From an uncultured Verrucomicrobiota bacterium (lineage in GTDB: Bacteria > Verrucomicrobiota > Verrucomicrobiia > Chthoniobacterales > SZAS-18), in NCBI GenBank assembly GCA_937873255.1, contig CALMVM010000493.1, forward strand, positions 1 through 8,101: a stretch of DNA of 8,101 bases, read 5' to 3'. Every line of letters starts with the position of its first letter. The first letter of the stretch is position 1. Both the position numbers and the translations under genes were made by a program. This document shows, piece by piece, positions 1-7,200 of this stretch. The notes beneath the pieces are model-generated. The model did no database searches, had not been told where the DNA came from, and worked only from the letters and a program-made list of their open reading frames with translations.

Positions 1-14
1 ACGGCTCCTACTCA

Positions 15-190
15 TCTGTCATCCTGAGGCGAGTTTTACGAGCCGAAGGACCTCGCCGCCGGGTACTCGCTCGCCATACACTTGCAGCCTGCCCCCATCG
101 GTTGTCTTCTTTCTCCGGTCAACCGCGACCGGCACACGTGCACCTTGGGCGAGGTCCTTCGACTCGTAAAACTCGCCTCAGGATGACAGA
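15..190. repeat. Palindromic repeat element, CATCCTGAGG/CGAAGGACCTC family
   Basis: Positions 15-57 and 148-190 are inverted copies of a 43-nt sequence with a single mismatch (gagCcg at 41-46 against gagTcg in the other arm). They flank a 90-nt unique spacer. The arms contain the TCATCCTGAGG and CGAAGGACCTCG cores, which resemble dispersed intergenic repeats known from many bacterial genomes and often mis-called as small proteins ending in 'LRMTD'. The spacer has a small internal hairpin (CCGGTC at 115-120, GACCGG at 127-132). The element ends 33 bp past the stop codon of the HD-domain gene, so its transcript could fold into a very long stem that ends or protects that mRNA. That role is inference. 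No transposase lies in the window, so if the element is mobile it must be mobilised in trans. Confidence 0.85.
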
Positions 191-223
191 CGAAAAAGAC
201 GGCAGCGCACACGCCCGCCTGCC

Positions 224-943
224 TCAGTCGTGCCCCACCGCCGGGTCGCCCGGGCCTGTCTCCACCAGTTGCAGGGCTTTCACCTCCTCCAGCAACACCG
301 ACAGTTTGGCGTGCGCCGACCGCCCGAGACGGCTCTGCAGCGTTTCGTCGAACATCGCCAACAGCTTCTCGGCCGTCGCGGCGGTCTTGCGCAGCTTCGG
401 CGAATGCACCCGGTCGCTGAGATTGTCGTACAGGTCGGCCATCTTGGCGATCTTGACCGCCTCCGGCGCACCGGCCAATCGCTCGGCGTATTCCTCCTCG
501 CGCTCCTGTTTGGGCAGCATGCCGTTCTTGGTCAACGTCACGACGTAATCCGCCACCCTCTCCCCGAAGAGTTCGGCCACCTCGTCGTAATCGGTCGAGG
601 TGTCCTCAATGGTGTCGTGCAACAGCGCGGCCGTCAGGATTTCCTCGTCGTCGCAACCGAAGACGTGCGAGAGGATCAACGTCACCCGCGCGACGTGCGA
701 AAAATACGGCGTCTGGTTGTCCGCGCGCGTCTGGCCGTGGTGCTTGCGCGCGGCAAAACTCGCGGCGCGCAACACCGCCTGCACGGGATTCAGCGGCGGC
801 AGCGTCCCGGCTTTGCCCTTTTTTGAGGCAGGCTGTTTCTTCTTGTCCAGAGCCGCCTTTTTGCGCGCGCGCGCGGCGACGGACAATTTACGCATCAGCT
901 TATTGCGAAGAGAACCTTTAAAATCACGGAAGGCAGCAAACAT
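224..943 (-). CDS. Stand-alone HD-domain (p)ppGpp hydrolase-like protein
   Basis: This 239-residue cytoplasmic protein probably removes the 3'-pyrophosphate of (p)ppGpp, as small alarmone hydrolases and the SpoT/Rel HD domain do. The HD domain covers about residues 53-200. Visible signatures are H68-x-G-Q-T-R, P79-Y-F-S-H83, the ALLHD-TIEDT block with H109, D110, E113 and D114, FGERVADYV at 126-134, and VKIAKMADLYDN at 163-174 with D170 and N174. These match the metal ligands and catalytic pair of Rel/SpoT hydrolase domains, so the enzyme looks intact. No synthetase, TGS or ACT domain follows; the protein ends about 40 residues after the HD fold. Residues 17-47 form a Lys/Arg/Ala-rich, probably disordered tail not usual for the family, possibly a nucleic-acid or ribosome contact (inference). 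The ATG at 943 is the first usable start, but no strong Shine-Dalgarno precedes it, and an internal ATG (Met17) would remove part of the basic tail. It is divergent from the exported-protein gene and alone in its transcription unit here. Other HD phosphohydrolase substrates cannot be excluded. Confidence 0.87.
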   Translation of the reverse strand: MFAAFRDFKGSLRNKLMRKLSVAARARKKAALDKKKQPASKKGKAGTLPPLNPVQAVLRAASFAARKHHGQTRADNQTPYFSHVARVTLILSHVFGCDDEEILTAALLHDTIEDTSTDYDEVAELFGERVADYVVTLTKNGMLPKQEREEEYAERLAGAPEAVKIAKMADLYDNLSDRVHSPKLRKTAATAEKLLAMFDETLQSRLGRSAHAKLSVLLEEVKALQLVETGPGDPAVGHD

Positions 944-1045
944 TCGACTGATACACCAGGAATCGTGCGTTTGGCAACCGTCGGTTTGAAAAATCCGGCT
1001 TTTCCTCTGTCGACTGACCCATTCAAGACTTTGTCACGGCGTCGC

Positions 1046-1061
1046 TGGCATTTACCCTGCT
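1046..1061 (+). promoter_or_regulatory. Possible sigma-54 (-24/-12) promoter
   Basis: The sequence TGGCA-N7-TGCT puts GG (1047-1048) and GC (1059-1060) exactly 10 nt apart, the spacing required for sigma-54 promoters, and matches most of the TGGCAC-N5-TTGCW consensus. It sits upstream of the ATG at 1081. The predicted transcription start would leave a leader of only about 9-10 nt, which counts against it. A competing sigma-70-like reading uses TTGTCA at 1031-1036 and TACCCT at 1053-1058 (16-bp spacer) and is equally weak at its -10. Treat this as a candidate only. Confidence 0.22.
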
Positions 1062-1080
1062 CTGTTTGAAAGCCTGCACC

Positions 1081-1878
1081 ATGAGCCGATCCACCATCTT
1101 CTTGCCGGCATGTTTGCTGGCGTTATTTTTCGCGGCGTCCGCTCACGGCGCGGCGAGCAAGGAACAACTCGCGCTGGCTGCTGCGAACTGCACGCTGGAC
1201 GTGCCGCCGGACTGGCACCCCATCGACCTCAGCAAGCAGCCCACCGTGGTGGCGGCCTTCGCGGACCCCGACGGCAGGCGCAAGCTGATGGTCCTCACCG
1301 TCCGGCGCGGACAACCGGCCCCGGCCGTGAGCGCAACCTACGCCGACGAGTATGAAAAAGGCGTGGAGAAATCCGGCGGCGGCAAAAAAATCGCCGGCCG
1401 ATTCATGAAGGTGGCTGGGTTTGACGCGTACGAGCGCCGCGGCGCGGTGAACATCAACGGCCGCGACCTGAGGACACTCGCCCAAGCCATCCCGACCGGA
1501 GACGGCACCTACTTGCTCGAAGCCATCTCCCCGCAGGGCGATCCTGGCGACGATCCGGAAGTGACGCAATCCCTGGCCAGCTTTCGTTTTCTCCATCCGC
1601 CCGGCTCGCCGCGCCGACAGGTGGACACCGTTTACAAAGCGAGCCAAACGATTGGCCAAGCGTCGTTGGTGGCCATCTTTATCGGTTTGATCGTCCGCGC
1701 AGCTTCCAAGGCGAACTCCAAACGCGCCGCCCGCTTCCCTGCCGGCGTCACCGGGGCACATCCTGTCCCGCTCGCCGGGTTCCCGACCGCTGCCATCCAG
1801 CCGCCTCCTTTGCCCGGTGCCATGTTGCCGCCTCCCTTGCCTGTCGTCCAAGCCGCGCCGCCACCGGATCTCTATTAG
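1081..1878 (+). CDS. Exported protein with C-terminal membrane segment and Pro-rich tail, function unknown
   Basis: This 265-residue protein is not one I recognise. Residues 1-24 are a clear Sec signal peptide: short positive n-region (SRS), hydrophobic core FLPACLLALFFAAS, and an AHGA cleavage region near residue 23-24. A compact domain of about 145 residues follows (27-171). It starts with 'CTLDVPPDWHPID', has alternating strand-like segments (KLMVLTVRRG, YLLEAISPQG) and ends with LASFRFL. The overall pattern recalls PsbP/DcrB-like folds, but I see no diagnostic motif. Residues 190-207 are a single short membrane helix (IGQASLVAIFIGLIVRAA), followed by a basic stretch (KANSKRAAR) and a proline-rich tail with two PPPLP motifs (241-245, 250-254). 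The layout suggests a periplasmic domain anchored in the inner membrane with a basic, Pro-rich cytoplasmic end (inference). I chose ATG 1081 over TTG 1066 because it puts the signal peptide directly at the N-terminus; only a weak GAAAG lies upstream. The gene converges on the tamA-like gene with a 26-bp gap. Confidence 0.82.
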   Translation: MSRSTIFLPACLLALFFAASAHGAASKEQLALAAANCTLDVPPDWHPIDLSKQPTVVAAFADPDGRRKLMVLTVRRGQPAPAVSATYADEYEKGVEKSGGGKKIAGRFMKVAGFDAYERRGAVNINGRDLRTLAQAIPTGDGTYLLEAISPQGDPGDDPEVTQSLASFRFLHPPGSPRRQVDTVYKASQTIGQASLVAIFIGLIVRAASKANSKRAARFPAGVTGAHPVPLAGFPTAAIQPPPLPGAMLPPPLPVVQAAPPPDLY

Positions 1879-1904
1879 GCGCTTGGCCGCTCCGGCGTCC
1901 GAAG

Positions 1905-4052
1905 TCAGAACGCGAACCCGAAGCTGAACTGGAACGCCCCGTTGTGCTCGCGGTGCCGGCCGTGGTGATACGGGGCCGGGTTCTCGCCGTAATCGAGCCG
2001 CAACGGGCCGATGGGCAGATTGTACCGAACCCCCGCGCCGACCGCGTAGCGCAGATTGGAAAAACCCACGTCTTCCGCGCGCGACTTCAGGTTGCCCGCG
2101 TCCACGAACACCGCCCCCTTCAGATCCGCCAGCTTCAGCGGAAACTGGTATTCGGCGTTGAGCAGCGTGAACGCTTGCCCGCCGATGGGGTAGCCCGTGT
2201 TGCGGTCGTACGGCCCCAGGTCGCGCTCGGTGAAGGACCGCACGCTCGTGCTGCCGCCGGTGAAGAAACGCTCGTCAATCGGCAGCAGCGACCCCTCGGA
2301 GATCGGCGGCGTCTTGGGGTCGTTGTCGGCGTTGACGCGAAACGTCCCGCCCGTCTCGCCGAACGGCTTGATGACCCCGACCCGGAACCCGACGATCAGG
2401 AGTTGGTTCTTGCCGATTGGTTGCAGATAGGTCAGTCGGTACGTCCCGCGCACGAAATCGACGTTGCCCCCCAGCGCGCTCGACGCCACGTCGGCGGTGA
2501 TCGACGTGATCAACCCTTTCGTGGGTGCCACCGGGTTGTCGCGCAGGTCGATGCTCGCCGTGCCGCCGAGGATATCGGCGTTGTAGCTGGATTTGCCGAG
2601 GTTGAGATCCTGCACGTGCCGGGCGGTCGTCTTGACGTTGTCCACCTGCAGGAAGCCGCTGAAGTTGTAGTGCTTGCGGATCGTGCGCGAGAGTTGGACG
2701 AGGAGGTCTTCCTCGTTCTTCTTGTACGTGTCGAGGTCGCGCGTCAACGCGTCCAGGCGCACGCGCAATTCATAGTCGGTCTCGAACAGGTGCGGATCGA
2801 CGTAGAGCAACTCGCCGCTGATCGTGCGCGTGGAATAATCCACCGTGAACGAGATCGGCCGCCCCGTGCCCATCAGGTCGCGGTCGCGCAACTCGAACCC
2901 GATGATGGGTCCCTCGAACGTCCCGTAACCCAGCGACACGCCGAACTCTCGCGCCTTGGACTCCCTGACGCCCACGTCGAGCCGCAGCGTCGCGTCGTCG
3001 GGTTGCGGCACGGTGTCCACCTTCAATTGCGCGAACAGTCCCGTCTTGATCAACTCCTGGTACATCTCGTCGAGCACCTTTGGATCGTAGACCTTGCCGT
3101 GGAGCGCGCGCAGGCGGTTGCGCACGTATTCGGGCTTGAGACGGTCGGTGCCCGTCACGCGCACGCCGTCGAAGTGATACAGCGGCCCCGGCTTGACCGT
3201 GAACCGCGCCGACACGCTGCCGCCCGCCGTGCCGACAATGGTCGGGTCGCTCTCGACCGTGACCTGCGCGGTGTAGTACCCGTGCGTCTTGTAATAGTCT
3301 TCCAGCCGTGCCTGCATCGCGTCCACGCGCGGGCGGGTGTAGGGCAAGGGAATCTGGTCGGCGATGAGCTTGCGCACCTGCGCGGGCGGGTAGACGAGGT
3401 TGCCGTCGATGCTCACGTCGCCGAAACGGTAGCGCCCGCCCTCGACGACCGGGATGGTCAGGTTCGCGCGCGAGCGGCCGTCGACGAATTCGACCGTCGG
3501 CGTGCCGACCTGCGCGTTGAGATAACCCTCCGACAGGTAAAACCGCTGCACGAGGTCCGTGCCCTTCTGTACGTCGGTATCAACGTAGGGGAGTTCCTTG
3601 CGCGAGGACGGGAAACGCTCGCGGGTCTGGCCGATGATATACTGCTGGAAATTGGAAACGTCCTTGTAATGATCGTTGCCGGTAAAACGGATGTCTCCCA
3701 ACACGACCAGCGGTCCCTCGTCTACCTTGAGGACGAGGTGTTGGGCGTTGAGGATCGTGTAGGTCGTGCTGACGAACACGTAGCCGCTCTTGCGGTAATA
3801 GAGCTCGAGAAAAAATGCCACGTCGTCGGCGGTGGCCGGACGCAGGCCGTCGTGCTGGATCGTGTCGAGCGGATCGAACAGCGCATCGCGCAGATCCGCC
3901 TCGGTAAACCCGGTGACGCCCTGGAAATCGACGACGACGTTGCCCGCGCGCGTGGTGGTGGCCGCCCCCGGTTTTGGCTTCGGGTGAAACAGTCCGCAGG
4001 AGGTGAACGCGAAAGCCAGCAGCACGAGCACAAACTGCCGCGCGAGCGGCAT
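1905..4052 (-). CDS. tamA: TamA-like Omp85 outer-membrane assembly protein
   Basis: This is an Omp85-superfamily barrel insertase acting in the outer membrane, probably the TamA half of the TAM complex because tamB lies immediately upstream. Counting from ATG 4052 it has 715 residues. Residues 1-19 form a signal peptide (core VLVLLAFAF) ending FTSC, a possible lipobox with Cys19; Phe at -3 is atypical and ordinary cleavage after SCG is also possible. Four POTRA domains are suggested near 37-113, 115-205 (GDIRFTGNDHY), 207-289 (FGDVSIDGNLVY) and 291-363 (FDGVRVTGTDRL). A beta-barrel of about 350 residues follows (366-715), with RFFTGGSTSVRSF at 595-607, VFVDAGN at 648-654, PLRLDYGENPAP at 683-694 and a terminal Phe as in outer-membrane barrels. 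E. coli TamA has three POTRAs and BamA five, so four fits neither exactly. An in-frame upstream ATG at 4223 overlaps the tamB stop (ATGA) and would add 57 residues, nearly all encoded by a palindromic repeat. I prefer 4052 because it gives a normal signal peptide. BamA is the alternative identity, but the tamB linkage favours TamA. Confidence 0.9.
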   Translation of the reverse strand: MPLARQFVLVLLAFAFTSCGLFHPKPKPGAATTTRAGNVVVDFQGVTGFTEADLRDALFDPLDTIQHDGLRPATADDVAFFLELYYRKSGYVFVSTTYTILNAQHLVLKVDEGPLVVLGDIRFTGNDHYKDVSNFQQYIIGQTRERFPSSRKELPYVDTDVQKGTDLVQRFYLSEGYLNAQVGTPTVEFVDGRSRANLTIPVVEGGRYRFGDVSIDGNLVYPPAQVRKLIADQIPLPYTRPRVDAMQARLEDYYKTHGYYTAQVTVESDPTIVGTAGGSVSARFTVKPGPLYHFDGVRVTGTDRLKPEYVRNRLRALHGKVYDPKVLDEMYQELIKTGLFAQLKVDTVPQPDDATLRLDVGVRESKAREFGVSLGYGTFEGPIIGFELRDRDLMGTGRPISFTVDYSTRTISGELLYVDPHLFETDYELRVRLDALTRDLDTYKKNEEDLLVQLSRTIRKHYNFSGFLQVDNVKTTARHVQDLNLGKSSYNADILGGTASIDLRDNPVAPTKGLITSITADVASSALGGNVDFVRGTYRLTYLQPIGKNQLLIVGFRVGVIKPFGETGGTFRVNADNDPKTPPISEGSLLPIDERFFTGGSTSVRSFTERDLGPYDRNTGYPIGGQAFTLLNAEYQFPLKLADLKGAVFVDAGNLKSRAEDVGFSNLRYAVGAGVRYNLPIGPLRLDYGENPAPYHHGRHREHNGAFQFSFGFAF

Positions 4053-4200
4053 CCACACCAAGGTAGGGATGGCTCTCCGAGCCGTCCGTAGACTTCTCCG
4101 GCGAGACGCTCCAGACGAACGAACGGGTTTCCAGAAAAATCGACGGACGGCTCGGAGAGCCATCCCTACCTTGGTTGGACGCCGCTCGCGCGGCGGTTTG
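4031..4200. repeat. Palindromic repeat element, GGTAGGGATGGCTCTCCGAG family, at the tamB/tamA junction
   Basis: A perfect 33-nt inverted repeat (4057-4089 and 4143-4175) flanks a 53-nt spacer. The arms extend outward, with two mismatches and one single-base indel, to about 4031-4089 and 4143-4200. The core GGTAGGGATGGCTCTCCGAG resembles a dispersed repeat I associate with Verrucomicrobiota genomes, where it is often translated as 'KVGMALRAVR' or 'ARRAIPTLV'. The element fills almost the whole stretch between the tamB stop (4223-4225) and the tamA ATG at 4052. It contains no stop codon in the tamA frame. In the tamB-tamA mRNA it could form a hairpin of more than 50 bp next to the start site. 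No transposase is present in the window; REP-associated Y1 transposases acting in trans are a plausible but unproven source. Confidence 0.88.
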
Positions 4201-4222
4201 GCGCGTTCCGTCGTTATCTTCA

Positions 4223-7200
4223 TCAGCGGAAACGCACGAGATACTTGACCCTGCCACGCAGGTCGCCCTGGATGCCCAAGTCGGCGACGAACTGCACCTT
4301 GTCCGTCACCTTGAACCCGGCGCTGACCTCCTGCTTGCCCGTCGTCGGGTCGGTCGAACCCACGTTGAGCTCCACCTTGTCGGCGAGGGTTTCCTTCGGC
4401 TCCTGGCGGGCGCTCTGTTTTTTCTTGAACGTGCGCCGGTATAAATCCTGCGCGATCAGCAGTGTCGCCTTGCCCGCGAGCGCCTGCGCGTTGCCGGCGA
4501 GTTCGTCCGTCGTCGCGCCCGTTGCCAGCAGCGAGATGATCTGCTCCTGAGCCAACGGCGGGTCACTGATGAAGGTGACTTTCGGGTCCTTCGCTCGGCC
4601 GGTGATGAGGACGGTCACCAAGTAGTTGCGGATCGTGGACGTGCCGGTCAGATTCAACACCGGGTTGACCGGCTGGTCGGGCGAAAACGTGATGTTGCCG
4701 TCCTTGATCTCCAACCGGCTGAACGCCAGCGACGCGACGAGGTCCTTGATCTCCACGTTGCCGTCGAGGAGCGGCTCCGCGCCCGTGCCGTGAATGTGCA
4801 GGTCCACGAGCGCCTGGCCGTTGGCGAGGTTGCCGCGCACGAAGAACGGATCATCGGTCTTGATGTCGAGGTTGAGCTTCCATTTGTCGATGGGCGCGGA
4901 ATGGATGCCGATGGCGGACGGACCCTCGGATGTACTGGTCGAGGGCGCGGCGGCGGGCGGCGCGGGCGCGGGTTTGCCGGGTTGGTTGATGGGCAGGATG
5001 TCGATGTCCTTCAAATAGCGGCTCTTGGTGATGCCCACCCGTCCCGAGACGCTCGCGGCGGCCAGCGGGCCGTTGACCTTCACGTCGGCGTTGACGCGCA
5101 CGGTGATGTTGTCGTCGCGCACGGCGAGCACGTCGCGGGCGGTTGCGCTCAGGTCGAGCGTCGGCTCGCTCAGCTTGGCAAAGCCGACGTTGCCGGTGAG
5201 GTTGATCTTGCCGCCGCCGATCTCGCCGTTGAACCGCTCGAAGCGCAGTTCCTTTTCCGTGAACGCCAGCCGCGCGCGGAAATCCTGGATCGCGGGCACG
5301 GTGATGTTCTCCGCGCGCGCGCCGGCGATGTTGAGTTCGAGCGCGCCGGCGAGGGTCGGCTTTTCAATCGTGCCGCCGATCCGCACGTCTGCCGCCGCGT
5401 CGCCTTGGATGAACCGCAACGCCTTCGTCGCGCCCTGGAGGAACCCGAGGCTGGAACGCGGAAGCTGGATGTTCAGGCTCACGGGCGACTTCGGATCGAT
5501 CGACTTCTTGTCGGCAAGCTCCTTGAGGTTCACGGGCAGGTTGCCCTTGATCGTGAGCAGCGCGATCTGCGGCTGGCGCACAACGGTGTCGAGGTCGAGG
5601 CGGTTGTCGTGCAGCGTGAGGTGGAGATCGGCGTCGGCGGGCTTGACGGTGGCGAGCTGCGTGCTGGCGAGACCGCGCGCCTCGACCTTGATGCCGGCGT
5701 AGATTTTCGACAGGCTGCCGCGCGCGAGGATTTCCAGCAGGACCGTCCCTTTGATGGGTGGGGCCTGCGCTTTGTTCGCGCCGCCGGTGGTGGCGAGCAG
5801 CGTGCCGAGCGGCAGCGGCTTGGAGGCGATGTTCACGTCGATCTGGTCCGTGTCGGGGATCGGGCCGCCGGGGGCGGAGAGTTTCGTCAGGTCGACGGGG
5901 ATTTGCGCGTAACCGGAGAGCAATTCGGTGCTGCCCTGCTTGAGGTGGAGATTATCGAGGCGCGCGAGCGCGTCCTTGAGCGAGAAGGTGGAGCGCAGCT
6001 CGAAGCCGTTGGTGCCCACGAATATCGTCGGGAAATCGATGGCCAGTTGCGAGTATTGCCCCTGCACGTCGGCCTCCAGCGGACCGAGCGCGTTGTAGAC
6101 GACGCCGTGCGCGGCGATCTTGCCACCGCCGGAGAAATGCGGGCCGTCGCCGGTTTTGTCGAAGTCGCCCTGCGCCTTCCAGTTGATCTGGATCGAGCCG
6201 CCGAGCTTCGGCGCGGTGGGCTGGACGATCTCCGCGCGCATGCTGGGCGTGCCGGGCGTGCCGCGCACGGCGACCTTGACCTTACCCGCGCTGGTGGTGG
6301 TCGTGGTGGAGGGGACGACCACCGTTTCACGCGAGGCGGTCTTGCCGGGGGCGTTGATCTGCGCGGCGGGCGGCGTCTTGGCGCTCGACGCGGCCTCCAT
6401 CTCGGCCTTGGTCGCCTGCTGTTCTTTGTTGGGGGTGACGAGGAGCGGCGCGAACTTAGCGAGGTCGGCGATGTTGACGTTGAGGCTCAACGCGTAATCG
6501 AACGGCGCGGCGGCGTTGGCGTGACCGTCGATGCTGACGGTGTTCTCGTCGTCGAGACGGACGAGGAGGTTGCGGATCGTGATGGCGTTGTTGGTGGCGA
6601 CGAGATTGCCTTCGACGCGCTCGATGCGCGCGTTGTTGGCGGTGATGTTCGCGCCGTTGAGGTCCACCGTGCCGTCGATCTTCTGGTCGTTCTTGTCGTG
6701 CGCGGAGTTGAGGTGCCCGCTGGCCTGCGCGGCGAGGCGGAAACTGCCGCCGAGCTTCGTCGCGGCGGGCGCGGGCGTGGAACCGTGGTTGTCCTCGCCC
6801 TTGGGCTTGGCGGGAGGCGTGGCGAGCAGCGCGTTGAACGCCCCGAGATCGGGCAGGTCCACGTTGAGGTTGCCCTGGAATGTATAAGGCGCGGCGAGGT
6901 CCGCCTGGCCGCCGAAGGCAATGCCGCTTTTCGGGTCGAGCTTGATCTGGCCGGTGTTGATCGTGGCGTGGTTGTTCTCGACGACGATCCGCGTGTCGAT
7001 GCTGTCGATCTTCGCGCCCTTCGCCTGGATGTCGCGGCCGACGATCAGCAGGTTGGCGTCGATGCGCTGGTCGTTCGCGGCAGGAGTAGTATTCAAATTG
7101 CCCGCCACCCCGGCGGACAGGTGGAACGTGCCGCCGACTTTTTCGGTGCCGGTGCCGTTTGTCTGGAGCAACGGCGCGAAGGCGGCGAGATCGTCGAGCT

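Noticed and set aside
102..548. Plus-strand frame starting in the first palindrome and running into the HD gene
   Set aside because: Its start region is the repeat itself (typical 'LRMTD' spurious translation), and the rest is antisense to a well-supported HD-domain gene.
944..1017. Direct repeat TCGACTGA at 944-951 and 1010-1017 as an operator pair
   Set aside because: Two 8-mers 66 bp apart without symmetry or a further copy are compatible with chance.
1066..1080. TTG start extending the exported protein by five residues
   Set aside because: ATG 1081 directly begins the signal peptide; the extension adds nothing recognisable and overlaps the putative leader.
1879..1904. Intrinsic terminator between the convergent genes
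   Set aside because: The 26-bp gap has no convincing stem followed by a T-run on either strand; only GC-rich unstructured sequence is visible.
1944..4091. Long open frame (715 codons) on the plus strand opposite the tamA-like gene
   Set aside because: The translation is rich in Arg, Val, His, Asp and Glu with no domain, as expected for the mirror frame of a GC-rich gene. The minus-strand frame has clear POTRA and barrel motifs.
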